A stretch of 64,000 nt of DNA from Pyronema omphalodes. Lineage: Eukaryota > Ascomycota > Pezizomycetes > Pezizales > Pyronemataceae. The notes under the pieces are model-generated. The model was given only the letters and a program-made list of their open reading frames with translations, searched no databases and was not told the DNA's origin. The position numbers and the translations under genes are program-made. This document shows, piece by piece, positions 1 through 12,864 of the stretch (its first letter is position 1; each line of letters starts with the position of its first letter). Location of the stretch: positions 124,001 to 188,000 of the forward strand of contig JAJJXM010000021.1 in the NCBI GenBank assembly GCA_024516155.1, written 5' to 3'.

Positions 1-18
1 TTTTTTTGTTTTTTGCAG

Positions 19-130
19 GGAGGAATATGGATGGAGGTTGAAGGTTAGTACCAAGTTACAATGGGATTGGTTGTTTATGTGGGAGATGGTATTGAGGCCC
101 CAGGTAATGATGTTTGATATGGGATTTTGA
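19..130 (+). CDS. 3'-terminal exon of a gene running in from the left (partial, product unknown)
   Basis: The window opens with a T-rich tract ending in TTTTTTGCAG, a strong splice acceptor at 18. From 19 an open frame (one leftover base, then GAG GAA TAT) runs 36 codons to a TGA at 128-130. The translated end is rich in Trp and Met (WDWLFMWEMVLRPQVMMFDM), which does not look like random intergenic translation. It has no start of its own and must be joined to exons left of the window. I do not recognise the family. The alternative is a chance open frame behind a pyrimidine tract. Confidence 0.4.
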
Positions 131-840
131 GTTGATGGCTAACTAAAGTCTAGGTGAAGAGGATAGAGAATTGTTCAGCATTTTCTAGACTGAACGATGA
201 GAAGTGTCTAAAGATTTTCTTTTCTAACCTCTCAGCCGTTGGTGACATCCCTAGTACCTTCACCAAGCTTCCACCAAGCTTTGAGCCGGCTTTCATCCAA
301 TCTATCATGTATCTCAACCCTGCAGAAATACCGAAACACCAAGGAGTCCGTTTCCGAATATGAAAACGATGATATTTTCGTCTTAAGTCTCCATTCCATT
401 TTTCTGGCAGGCGTTAAAGCAGAAGCCTAGCACAGCGGCACCAGGCACAAGTTTGAAGAACAATATACATCCCAAAGCCCCTGAAAAGGTCATGAAAATA
501 GCAGTAGAAAGGGGGATGGGAAGAAATATAAAAACTTCTCCCTCGATTCCTGATTCCCGCACTTTTTTTTTCTTTCCCTCCTCTATATCACCGGTTGATA
601 CTTACTGGCTATCTCACGATTGTGGTTTTTTGTTTCTTTTGCCTGGCTTCCACGTTTTGTGTTTGTTGTGATTGCTTTACGGATTGGACAAAGCATACTG
701 TGTGTGCATTCTTTTTTTCCTCATAACCTACGCCGCCTACACTGCCTACGCATTACCATTTTCGTTTCCCCGGCTTGATACTCCCCAGCAGCCTGCATCG
801 ACAAACGGCCTACATATCAAGTTCCCCACAAAACTTCACC
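131..840. promoter_or_regulatory. Intergenic region and leader of the carbonic anhydrase gene
   Basis: No gene is supported here; the open frames present begin at non-ATG codons and have no recognisable content. The last ~250 bases are strongly CT-rich (runs of C and T around 700-840), typical of fungal transcription start regions. The carbonic anhydrase frame is open upstream to about 775, but 841 is its first ATG. No individual promoter element can be assigned with confidence. Confidence 0.4.
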
Positions 841-2028
841 ATGCACACAACCCATCCCCTGCTCCTTCTTTTCTCCGCCACTCTCTCCCTCGCCAGCTGC
901 ATCGACAATACCCATCTCCAACCCCGTTCCATCTCCGGGGACGTTTCCATCTCAACCTTCGGCTACACCGGTCTTCTCGGCCCCCTAAACTGGGCAGGTC
1001 TCTCACCCAGCAACTCCGACTGTTCCCACAGCGTAACACAATCACCAATCAACATCAACACCTCTAGTATCTCCCTTCTTTCCCCCCCACCAATTCTAAA
1101 CATCCCCTCTGTCTCCTCCGCAGAATTCGAAAACCTCGGTAGCACAATCGAAGTCATCACCAATGGAACAACAACTGTGAATGGTACGGTTTTTAACCTG
1201 AAGCAATTCCATTTCCATGCGCCGTCGGAACATAGAATTGATGAGGAGTTTTTTCCGCTCGAGGTACATATGGTGCATGAATCCTCGACTGGAAAGCTGG
1301 CGGTTATTGCATTGATGTTTCAGCTCAGTTCTACGGAGACCACGGAGCTGTTGACAAAAGTGACGGAGAATATTAAGGATATTCAAACTCCTGGGACAAG
1401 AACAGAAACGGGGGAATTGGATTTTGAGGAGGTGGTAAATCATGTACAGAATACGAGACTGTTTACATATCAGGGCAGCTTAACGACGCCGCCGTGTTCA
1501 GAGGGATTAACTTTTATTATCCCTCAACAACCGCTACCGGTTGATGTGGAGACTTTTAATAGGATCAAAGGAACGGTGAAGTTTAATTCTAGGTATACTC
1601 AGAACGAGCTAGGGAAGGAGAATATTTTGGAGCTCGGGTGTACGGCTTCTACTGAAGGTGGGTTTTGGGATTTATCATTTTTCTAGCTCCCTTTTTGGTA
1701 TTTTGGTGATGCGGATAGATTTGCTGAAACAAAAATAGCGAGAAATGGTGCAGGTAAACCCCAGCGAGGGAATAGTACGGTTGTTGCACCCGCGCCCGTT
1801 ACACCATCGGCGGTAGGAAAGAAACCGTTACACTCCGTAGCGCCTCCTGCGGCGTCAAATGCGCCTGTGAAAGCTACCACCTTGGCACCAGAAGCTCCAA
1901 AGGCTTCTGCGGTAGTGAAAGATGAGGCAGCAGCAGGAGATGCAGGGCAGCCGGTGCAGCATTGTATCATGGGGGCTTGTCATACGGCTATGGCTCCACC
2001 GGCTAGGAAGGCGAGAAGATGGGTTTAG
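841..2028 (+). CDS. Secreted alpha-class carbonic anhydrase with Ala/Pro-rich C-terminal tail, two exons
   Basis: Proposed exons are 841-1657 and 1754-2028 (363 residues). The start is the first ATG and opens a signal peptide (MHTTHPLLLLFSATLSLASC). The alpha-carbonic anhydrase fold follows: QSPININ, the zinc histidine pair in QFHFHAPSEH, the third histidine in EVHMVHES, and the substrate-pocket block LTTPPCSEGL. The enzyme interconverts CO2 and bicarbonate, here outside the cell or in the secretory route. Exon 1 alone runs on to a TAG at 1684-1686 (281 residues). A GTGGGT donor at 1658, a TGCTGAAAC branch point and a TGCAG acceptor at 1753 remove that stop and continue in frame into about 90 codons of Ala/Pro/Val-rich tail with a CxxxxC pair and a basic end (ARKARRWV). 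The tail resembles a linker or wall-associated extension; its role is unknown. Family assignment is firm; the tail is inferred. Confidence 0.88.
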
Positions 2029-4288
2029 TAGGCTAGTATATTTAGACGCGGGTAGTTGGGTGGGGGAAGGGGATGTGAAAGGGAGAGGAAGAGGAAGAGG
2101 TGCTTGGACCGAAGGGGCTTGGAAGACGGTATGGGTATACCATCGGGAAATGGCCTGGCTACATAGCGAATGAAGTGGATTTCTGTTCGATTGTTTTATT
2201 TCTCAAGCAAAAACTAGGAGATATTTGGTATTAGATTGAATATATATATATATATATATATTTTTGATTCATGGTGTTTGTATAGTTGAGACTGTTAAAA
2301 GGTGCTATGTTGGTTCGCCGTGTAATGGAGGTGGATGTTGATAGCCTGCCTATATGTAGCTTATCTCGTTGTACTCGTTGAACCTACAATTGATCCACTC
2401 TCGGTGTTTGCCCATCTCCACCTCCGCCTTTCTATTCTCTCCTCATTGTTCTGCTCTCTGTAAAGGATATTTTTCTTGTTTGCCTGTCTGATAGCAGCAG
2501 AAGGGCTGAAGCTACACTGCATTGTCACAGCAATGCTCCAGGCGGATATAATGGCCATGTTACGGCAGTCGTAGTATGTACCCACAAACCAGGCACCGGT
2601 GACGATTCCCTACATATGATTACAGATTCATTTATTGCTTTCCCAGGTAACAGGTTTCATCCCCTCCCGCTGTGATTCGTCCTAACTGCCCCCGGAGTAA
2701 CTGGACAGCTCATCCAATGTTTCCCGGGCCTTCATGTATCCGCTGTCAAACCTGCGGCTGTTGATATAGATGAAATTATCCTCAGCTTTGCAGATGGTAC
2801 AATCCCGATCTCTCGGGGACACGGAATTGGATATGTCTTCTGCTGCTGTGGCTGGTACCTGTCTATATGCACCATATGGAGAACTCAATCTATAAAACAG
2901 CGCATACATACAAAAGCACATCCCGCGCGGGAGTTTATTCACGGCCGATTGGGATGAAGCTGGATCATAGCTCGCATTGTAATTGGCGCTTCAGGTCGAT
3001 ATGTAATCGTGATGCGTTTAATCATCTGTAAGGGTTTCTTGATCGTTGAATCCTGGGAATTTGCATCAGCCCTATGAAAACTGTTTCCCATATGTATCCC
3101 GTGAAAGATGCTAGGTACTGTAGAAGCACTCAATAGACTACGGAAAGCGCGGCCTTTTTCTTTGGAGAGGGGAGGGGGGGTGTTGTTGATTTTGCCTCTG
3201 TGTCCACAGGCACTTATGGCGCATATCGCATATTACCTGCATACATCCCTAGATCCATCAAAATGCCTCCCTACATAGATTTACCATTCGTCAAAATCAA
3301 CACGTACGGACCAGGTATATATGACGCACCCAAGTTATTCGTTAACTCCTTCAACAGGGGTTTTCGACAAACTTCACATGTTAATTTTTTGTCTCCTACA
3401 TATGCTGCAGATGTAAACGAATCATCGTCTGTTATCGTGGAAAATCGCATCGAAATCATCGCCTGCTTCTTGTTCTTGCTTGCCTGCTTGCTTGCTTTTT
3501 ATATATGGGTTAGTTGTTGGGGAATCATTGGTTGATGGTTGATGGTTGATGGCTTTACAAGATACTTCGATTGTGATGTTGCCCATGGATGATGGGATAC
3601 GTTAGCGAGTTACTACTTCGGCGATTATGATGGAGGATTTTAAAGCGCACCGGGATGCAGATGTAGGTAGTCTGTATGTATGGTTGATACTTACGTGTAG
3701 CCCTGCGCATAGTTAGGAGGCATTTCCAGTCTGCTCGTTTGATGGTATGTGATTAAGTTTAGCATGTGTTAAAGCTTTGTTACATATGTCTCTGAAGGGT
3801 TTGTCTAGCAGTACCGCAGTACCGGACGAATTAAATGTGGGGATTTTATTTATCTTATGATGTGATGCTGGTCACAGTCTCTTCATGATGGGGACGGATG
3901 GGAGGTATGTATGCATGTCACATGCGCTGAGGTTGTTATTTCAAATAGCAATAGCGGGGTATGGTGTTATTATGTAAGCATTGGTGGGTTGAAATATTAC
4001 CTATGGAAACGACTTATTCTATAGAAATATGAAACTTCGTGATTGTGACAGCTTCTTTTATAACGATTAATGTAGCTTCGTAGATGGATACATAAAATAA
4101 TCCGTTGTGATCACTGATCACTGATATCATGTAGCTATGTACACAACTCTGGATCCCGGGATGAGATGCTGCCATGATTCTAATAATACAACTCATACCA
4201 TAGCTATGTATGTACTACTGGGAAATCGTCACATCGATCTGATCTACATATCTACATATTCGCAATAAATAAAATCAGCAGGTACAAC

Positions 4289-4308
4289 GGGGGGGGGGGG
4301 GGGGGGGG
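4289..4308. repeat. Poly-G homopolymer (20 nt)
   Basis: An uninterrupted run of 20 G. It is one of several long G/C homopolymers in intergenic DNA of this window (others near 12846, 16891, 48538, 52193 and 59611). Exact length is prone to sequencing error. Confidence 0.9.
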
Positions 4309-5098
4309 TGATATGTAGATCGATACGTAATACTACCATCTTCTCGGGCTTTTACCCGTAAACTGAGCTGTAGGAAGCGTGGGAATAGATCACACGCATG
4401 CGAGGTATGTAGGTATTTATGTACTCGATTACAGGGGTGGGTCTGGTGCTCTGTTGTTGCGCGCCTGGTTTGCAACTGTGGATGCTAAGACCTTGAACAA
4501 CTGCTTTTCATCCAGCGCTGAGTATTTTTCGATGATTATTACTGATGTTTGCTATCATACAGGTCTTCATCTTTTACCTTTTCTCAGGAAACCTTTGAAG
4601 CTATATGGTTGTGTTGTTCCTATATAAATTGCGCCCAACTCAAACGCACGCCTTGAGTATAGAGTACATAATCTCCAGATCCCAGCCGAAAAGGCAGGCA
4701 GGCAGGGAAATCTGCATAGCTGACGGTGTTGTGCGTTTTTTTTCTTCAGCTGCTCGCTTCCCGACTAAATATCAAGCGAAAAGGGTTTTAAACGAATCTG
4801 CAGCGCGGGGATGTATGTATGAAGAAATATAAAACATAACCTATGACCATACATATATACTCGGGAAGCCTGCAAAAACGTAACCTGAGTAACTGGTGTA
4901 ACATGCAAGGATAAAATAGTCACCAGGGCAACCGCAGAATAATTCATAGCCGGAGTTTTTGGTGCCTGCATTACGTAGGTCCCGATTATAAAGATAGGTG
5001 TTTTGAGTACATATTTGCATCTGATAATTCTGTAGTTCATGTGCAAATATAAACCAGTATATCTGTGATTATCTGGTCATTAGGATTCTGGGTTAAGT

Positions 5099-5312
5099 TA
5101 TTTGTTTATTTACATAATCACACGCTCGCTAACCAAGGCCTGCAAGTCCTACCCTACGCAGGACACGAGATCCCGTCCTCATGGTCTCAAACCCCAGTTT
5201 TCAAACTCATTCAACGCTTGTATATACCCAAAAAGGCATTGATCAGTCATTCGTGACCACTGATCCTAAGCAGCGGGTAAACCTCCCCTTCGGACAACCC
5301 CCGGTAAACCCG
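5099..5312 (-). mobile_element. Diverged relic of the tRNA-derived SINE (minus strand)
   Basis: Read on the plus strand it starts with a TTATTTGTTTATTTA tail, passes AAGGCCTGCA (remnant of the tail stem), then a block closely matching the SINE body at 24299-24644: CGTGACCACT, CAGCGGGTAAACCTCCC and CCCCGGTAAACC occur in the same order and spacing. The match fades past about 5312, where the good copies have their tRNA-like head. No target duplication was found. It is either an old copy or a member of a related subfamily with another head. Confidence 0.6.
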
Positions 5313-6989
5313 TTTCGTTCACGCATCTACAAGGATTCACATTCCTCCACAACTGGTGCCGTCTCCGCGGCTAAGTTCTTCCCGAGACATATACCCGGCC
5401 GATTGATCAAAGATCTATCGTGATATCCCATGATGGACAATTATGACATCAGTGTAGGCTTGTGTCTTGGCCAACCCATGAGGAATTTGAAGTTACACTG
5501 CTTGCGCGCTTATAGAAACGTGATTGTGATAGCTGAAGCTGATGATATCTAGTTAATCCGGATGATGATGGATGACGAGTCGCTGTTCTGGGTTTGTGCT
5601 ACTGGTTCTTACTTGCTTTTAGGAATGGGAATGTTGGACAGAGTATGTAGATCAAGGGGATATCTGTAAGTTCACGTACTCGCTGAATTTTGATGTGATG
5701 TAACAGAGGATGCCCCTATTATCTTAGATAGGTGGCCTTACAGGATTAAGATGACTTGAACTTAATCTTGAATGTGGGAAGAAAATCTATGTTTTTGGGA
5801 TGATTTATCGAAACCGAAACTAAATACCACACAAGATCTTTTTCATGGCTTACAGATAATGACTGAAAATTTAATATCTGAATTTTGTACAATATTTTAG
5901 TTTATGGTTGTGGAGAATAGAGAAATATCGTAGGGTTGGGTAGAGCTCGCTTGTTGCGAGGATGTTTTGCCGCCAGATCTCAATCTTTTGTAAGCACCAT
6001 GATCGAACTATATCAAGCTTAACTCCAAATGCCAAGTCTTTCATTTATACAGATTTACCCCATTTGGCTTATTTCTGCCGCCAAGACTTTTAGTCATATG
6101 TACACAATATCGGTGGGCGCCGCAGAACTCAGCTCTAAAGGTACGCGAGATGTATAAATCCTTGGCTCATTAACAGGGAAGAATCCTTGATATCTTGGAA
6201 TTATTTTTGGGTACGTTGATTGGGGAGGTTTGAGAGTGTACGACAGTGGAGAAATTCAAGAAATTTACGTTACAGTGACACTATGTGATACAACCGTATA
6301 TCTGGAATTGCGGAGTCCTTGTTAGAAGTCATCGAATTTACGCGTTGGAAGGTCTAAAATCGGTATTCTGGCTTGAGGATTAGAAGACTGATCAAATTTC
6401 TAAAGACTAACTTAATTATATCTACCCGATGATTGGACTTTTAAAACTGTATATCTGCATAAGACAAAACATTCACATTGCTACGGATAATATTAGCTAA
6501 AAGTAAACGCTCAGCTGGGTATAGGCTATGTTGAAATTATTTTACGTTGCACCATCCGGAGCAGAAGCCGAAAGCAGCTTTTATGTCATCTTGCAAATCC
6601 GTAGCTGAATGCGAGATTAGGTTGGATGGCGATTAATATCCAATCAGTGGCAAAATTATGTCCCTACAGCACAGCGGATAACGGTTTTTATGTCAGATCC
6701 TAATGAAGAGCACTATGGGTTCAAGTAAGCTTTCTTATCTAGGGGTACAATTGGAGGCCTCAATAGATGGTTAGAATAAAGTGCAATATGCACATATTCG
6801 AATCTTTGGGCCGAGTCAAATCTATCATCCTGTTGAACCATCATAGATCCTGGTCTGGAAGCCGCATTCGTCAGTGCAAAGTTAATTCGTTTTTGTAGCA
6901 TTTATTTCCGAAACTATTCTTTCTTGGTCGAGATAACAATTATACCCTTTACTATTCTATAAGTAAAGAACCTTCCCTGCTTCTTCCCG

Positions 6990-8796
6990 ATGGTATTCAA
7001 GGGCCCGACAATGCAAGATCCGGAGAAAGCACCAATCCCAATTTCGGCGGAGGTTACCGATGTCGAACGTTCTGATACACCGCCACAATTCTACTTTCCA
7101 TCCTCCTCATCTTCAACAACCGCCACTGACGAAGCCAAAGAATTCGAACGCAAACTCGTCTGGAAAGTCGATCTTGTTATTTTACCATGTCTTATTACGA
7201 TTTTATTTCTGGCGCAAATAGGACGCAGCGATATCGCCAATGCAAAAGTCGCCGGAATGGATGACGATCTTTCCTTAACTCCGTCACGATATGCGAATAT
7301 CATCACCGCGTTTATTGTTGGATACCTTCTTTTTCAACCTGCTGGGACAATGTTATTAAGAAAGATTACACCACCAATTCAATTAGGGGTTGCGATGATA
7401 ACCTGGGGTGTTATTACAGCTTGGTAGGTAACCGGAGGTATCACGGTAGCGGTACCTTTTTTCAAAAAGCCATTGACGAATTGGGACTAACTGGAATATA
7501 TTTCAGTCATGTACTAGCCAAGAATTGGATGTCAATGTTAGTTCTAAGAGCCCTTGTGGGAATTGCAGAATCCTTTAGTCAAGGTGCAGTTTTTTATCTA
7601 TCGTTTTGGTACACTTACAAGGAACTTGCATTACGGGGCGCGATATTCCAGAGTTTGGCTTCGATTGCGGGGGCATTTAATGGCTTGCTTTCTTATGGGA
7701 TTGCGAGAGGTCTGTGGGGAAAGAATGGATGGTCGGCTTGGCGGTGGATATTTCTAATCGAGGGAGTATGTTTTCATGATGCAGTTAGGGTTTCATTTTA
7801 GGGTATGGGGCTAATATGGATAGATTCTACCCATCGCATTTGGGTTTGTTGTCATGGCTTTATTGCCATCGTTACCGGAGAAAAATAAATTCTGGTTTAC
7901 GCCGGCGGAGAAGGTGGTACTGGTGGAACGGACAAGACGGACACATAATGCCGAGGACTCGAAGATACGTCCGCATTTAATTTTGGCTGCGTTGAAAGAT
8001 CCGAAAATCGTCATGACTTGTGAGTGGTTCCATACGTTCATGCAATTTCCCGCGGACACCAGATGACTAACATCTAAAGGTATTGCCGGTGGCGGAAACT
8101 ATTACGCACTAAGCGCGCTCACAAACTTCCTACCGGATATTGTACGAGGGATGGGCTATGAAGCAGTGCAAGCCCAACTTATGACAGTGATAATCTATGC
8201 TTGTGCTGTAGTTACAGTAATTTTCTGGGGATACCTCTCTGATCGGTATAACCAACGCAGCATACCGATTATGATTAGCGCATCAGTGATGGCAGTTGGG
8301 TATCTAATCATGATCGTTGTACCTTCAGGCAGCACAAGAGTGCGGTTCTTTGCATGCTGTTTAATGGCCATGGGTGGATTCCCCGTTGCGTTACTACAAC
8401 TGATGTGGCTAGTCGTTAATACTGTGTCATACACTAAACGGTATGTCTTACACTCTCATCATTTCCCCGATTTGGATGGAGCATTGTCAAACTTACACGT
8501 AACCTAGTGCGGTTGGACTGGCTATGTTCAACATCATCTCTCAGCTATTTGGAATCGCTGGAAACCAGTCGTACCAAGATCCGCCGTTATATAGAAAAGG
8601 ACATGCCGGTGCGATGTGTGCGTCACTGTTGACAGTAGTCATGACAGTATCGTGCTTCTACCACCTCAAAAGAAAGAACGCAAACAAACAACAGCGACTA
8701 CAGGATCCTGCTCAAGCTACAATGGTAGCAGAAGAGAGAGAAATGAGTTATGACGTGATTGGTGATGACCATCCGGATTTCTTTTTCACAACATAG
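6990..8796 (+). CDS. Major facilitator superfamily permease, Dal5/allantoate (anion:cation symporter) type, five exons
   Basis: Exons are 6990-7423, 7507-7765, 7824-8019, 8080-8440 and 8508-8796, giving 512 residues. Each intron is 58-83 nt with GT-AG ends and clear branch points (for example GACTAAC before 8080), and every join restores family sequence: WGVITAC-HVLAKNW, FLIEG-ILPIAFG, VMTC-IAGGGNYY and TKR-AVGLAMFN. Family marks include a charged N-terminal tail, QIGRSDIANAKV at the end of segment 1, FLIEG at the central loop and GYLSDRYNQR between segments 8 and 9. About 12 membrane segments are expected. Dal5-type carriers import allantoate, ureidosuccinate, nicotinate, dipeptides or other organic anions by proton symport at the plasma membrane; the substrate cannot be told from sequence. 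No cluster partner is adjacent. Confidence 0.92.
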
Positions 8797-9589
8797 AAAA
8801 GCTGCAGAGGCGGGGGCGGGTGGTCGGAAGCATTTCAGCTGAGTTTATGAACTTAAACGCAGTTCAACAAACGAAGCTTAGCTGAGGAAGCTTCATTGGG
8901 AGAACTTTGATTGTGTATGACGTTGAAAAGTGTAAATATTGTTACTGTTACATACCCTTCCCATTGTGTATTATTAATCGAGCATGTGATATTACTACAA
9001 CATCGGCTGATCACAGATCACTTGTAGAATGATGCCTAGTTAAATTAGGACGTATCAATCGTTAGAATTGTGCTCCTGAGAATTATGAGATATCGTATCG
9101 AGTTAAATTTCAAATATTCTACATATGGAAATTAGAATACTGTTAACAGAATGATTTCCAAAGCTGACAAAGACCTGTCGCCTCCGCCCTTCTTGATAAA
9201 TCGCCTACATTCCATCAGACTAATCATACCTGTTTCAGCGTGGATATTATCGAACAATCAGGTAACTAACCGAAGTCTTGTAAACAGATATCCAGTTTCA
9301 CAAAACAAGGCTAACCATTCGCCAGTATTCCGCTTACGCCTCAAACCACAACCGACTAATAAGAGTCTAGTCACTATTTCCAAGTCCATCCCATCTGTTT
9401 GAACATAAGCCAGAAGTCCATTCACCCAGTATCACTTTTAAACACCCGGAAGCATTCCGACAGCAGTCCGCCTTATGTAAGCCAGGGCACTGAGATTGCA
9501 TGGTCAGGGGGCCAGGTGGGGAAAGGAAAGACTGAAGAAGTTTTCCTTACGTTTTTATTTCCTGTATAAGGCAAATTATATGGGTTTAT

Positions 9590-9703
9590 AAAATTAGGAC
9601 GCCTCGCAACGTGGCTTCGACCACGAGGATAGGATTTTGGTTTCTTATTTCCGGCACATATGGGCTCTTTAGCAGATCAGGATATGATATAAAACAAATC
9701 AAA
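9590..9703 (+). mobile_element. Fragment resembling the 3' tail of the resident LINE/SINE family
   Basis: By eye this stretch aligns with the 3' end of the Tad-like LINE at about 32181-32311. Shared blocks occur in order: GCCTC, a GTGG/TCG patch, CCACGAGGA followed by AGGA, TTTCC-GCA, TATGAT and a terminal AAATCAAAT. The tail stem AGGCCTTAAAGGCCT is decayed. It is probably a 5'-truncated, old insertion. Without an alignment score it stays tentative. Confidence 0.45.
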
Positions 9704-12700
9704 TGGGATTAAGCCTTATGAAATCCTAACAAGAGGCCAAAAACAATTCATCGTCAAGAAAACTCCATAACAAACCATACCAAACCCCTATGACTAGCCA
9801 TGCATTCAGAATTTCCTAAATCTCTCATTTGGCCTCAAAATTTTATCTTATGGTTATGTCGGTTGGATATTATTCTGCGTAAAGATGGACAGATATGCCC
9901 GGATAGATAATTCGGTAACTGATGAAGTAAGTATACACCCAATCCAGTATATAGCACGATTACCCTGATTACCGAGAAAAGATCACCCGGTGACCCGGAT
10001 AGCCCTAATTACAGATTAGCCAACAACCCCACCTCGAATCCGCCCAGATCCACAGATCTACACACCGAAGACCACGAGAAAAAAACATGCACATACACCA
10101 TAGGGCGTAGTCGTTTTAATATAAGCCATTCGTATAAAAATCGATCAATACATATTCAGCCAACGGATTCTAGATCCCATACGTCCGCTTAGCTAGCTTT
10201 TCCATGCATGTAGTATTTAGTATATGTATGATATCGGGTGATAAGAAAGAGTGATTAAAATTCAGCACAGCCCCACGGATATACTCCGAGTACGTACATA
10301 CATACATGCGTACTCGAAAGGCGCCCTAAGTACAACGCACCGGAATCTAAACCGCAAATCTCACCACATTATTCTTTCAATGCCACAACACGTGTGGTTT
10401 CATTTAAACTACGCCAAATAGACTCTAGGGCTGCCATATGCCATACAATTCACATATAAATAGCAACAGAACAACCACAACTCCGGAGGTTTGCTTGGAA
10501 AATTTGGAGGATTAAGAGATCTACGACAGCTAAGGATAACAATGTACATAGTGGTCCATCGAAGGGAGTTGTCTTGGCATTAAAAGTTGCATTAGTGCCA
10601 TGATATATGCACAACTAACTCACTAGCTGCTTCTGCAAGATACTGGCACGTTCGGTATCCACATATGTTTTTCTTTCCCCACAGTATTACGTCAGCGGCA
10701 ACCGAAGACCTCCTTGCAAATTTCCTGTTCGGAGACGATATACTATCCAGAAAAGGAATGTTTTTATAGACAACGTCGCGGGCTGGATGATACTCCATTT
10801 TATTCTTTCTTTTCTTTTCCTTTTCTTTGTTTCTCATCTTTCTCGGGTTTTGTTTTCTCTAAAGCCACTTATTTCAATGGTCCAATTGGTTTCTAGTTAT
10901 GTACACCTAACATACCGCTTTATACAATAACCCCCGGCTTCAACCTACTTCGCCCACATCTACACCAATATCAGCGCATCATAGTGGCCGCTCCACCATT
11001 CCATCATTCCATACTCTCACCATAATCAGCAAATCCCTAGAATATTCAATAATGCACCCGGAAGGAATTATCTCGCCAATTGATACCAATCGTCTCCATA
11101 GACTACATCCCCAAAATCACCTTTCTTCGGTGTCAGGTGGTTACAGTAGTACATAATCCAGTCCGTAGGACTAGTTAAGGCCTTTAATATGACATATTTT
11201 CACGTCGCGGCTTACTATGGTTATAAATGAATAGACTGTGTGATAGTTTTGATATGTTTGTTGGTTGAGATGGTCACTGGTTGGATGGCGTAATAAGTGC
11301 TTGTAGATTGGCGATTGGTGCTTGTCGATTGGTGATACTGGATCATAGATAGAAGTAAATCCTATAACGTTGAGAGATCATGTTGTGTTTCTACAATTAT
11401 ACCTAAACCTTGAGAGCTAATGAGGCTTGATGGATTCAAGATACAATTCGGAAAATTCATTGCATCCTCAAAATATTCTCAATCTGTCCTCGATATTTCC
11501 ACAACCCATTCCAGCTCTTAAAAACCCCGCATCCAGAACCATTCCATAACTCTACAGCATTACATTTCCCCCGGTTTCCGTTTTCATACCTTATTTCAAC
11601 CCCCTGAGTATCGCAAGATCTCATAACATACGTACGCCGCTTCTGCATATAATCATTATATCCCCGTATCCCCGTGATATCGTCATACAAAAAACCAGCA
11701 AGGATACAAAAGCAGCTATACAAGTTCCCAGCAAACCTTTATGACTCACACCGGAATGTTAGACGATTACGATTATTATACCGTGGTGCTACTACACTAT
11801 GTACATAACAGCCTGGTAAACTGTATGCACCCTAAATTCTAATCCTCTAATGGCACCCGTAACCCTGGAATGTTTAGTCTGCAAGGATAAAGGAATTTAA
11901 AAATCTTGTGGGCACCATGGCATGTTATCAAGGCTGCTGCGGCTGCTGCAACGGTTTTTATACATAGATGAATGGCATATGAGGGGAATTTATGGTTTGG
12001 CAATGTTGTTATTATATGGGTTAAATATATAATAAATAAATATAATAAATAAATAATTCAAGATTATATCACCTGAAGCGTTTTTCTCTTAGGCTGTGGA
12101 TTTCGAGGAACGGCATACATATTATCAAGGTATAAGATATACAATCCAGGGTATACATCTATCCATATCAAGCAAAAATTACAGTCGATACACTGTTTAT
12201 TAGTACTTTTTTCTTTCATTTCGTGCATTCTTTCTGTTTTTAATTGCTCAAGTTGCTGAACCTTCTTTCTTGGTAAGTATGTGTAAGTATAGTAAGCCTA
12301 CCTAATGTATACACACACACAACACCCTGCCCCTCCCATCATACTAGAGATATCTCTAATATCTACAAGGCCAGAAAAAACAAACAAAGAAATCATCAAC
12401 CAACTTAGGGGCGGGTGTAAAGTAACTTATCTATTATCTGGGAGTTTAAAGCAGTTCAAGTCAATAGAATCGTTGTTGTTATCTGCACTCCAAACCAGTA
12501 TGCGGCGCAATGGCAATGGTTCCGTCGGCGTGAAATATGATTCATGTCTATATCTATCCATAATTATGTATAGTTATGGGTAAAACTTACGGAACTTATT
12601 GATATTGTACAAAGTCAGCAACGTCAACAAGCAGCAGCGGCGGCGGCAAGAAAGGTAGTCGTAAACCATCAGGCATCGGATGTCTGGAAACTTGAAACGT

Positions 12701-12845
12701 CGACTGTATATTCCAGTAACATCATGGATGGGTGATCAACAGAAAGCACCAGGACCCAGGATCCAGGATCCAAAGGTAAGTTCATTCGGCCTTAAAGTTG
12801 ATATTCTGTAATTTTCAAATCAGCTTAAAACAACGATGCTACCCA

Positions 12846-12864
12846 CCCCCCCCCCCCCCCCCCC
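12846..12864. repeat. Poly-C homopolymer (19 nt)
   Basis: An uninterrupted run of 19 C between the two convergent genes, preceded by ACCCA. It has no gene context. Confidence 0.9.

Larger units (their letters stand above)
2029..6989. other. Gene-poor interval with simple repeats and a SINE relic
   Basis: About 5 kb AT-rich sequence between the carbonic anhydrase and the MFS gene. It holds a (TA)n run near 2240-2261, a 20-base G run at 4289-4308 and a diverged SINE at about 5099-5312. Coding-looking blocks exist on the minus strand (2361-2942) and plus strand (3263-3535), but none has a convincing start or splice structure. Nothing recognisable is seen from about 5430 to 6980. Confidence 0.5.

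Noticed and set aside
3263..3535. Small membrane protein ORF on the plus strand
   Set aside because: It ends in a hydrophobic stretch, but has no recognisable homology, splice sites or promoter context; it is 90 codons in AT-rich DNA.
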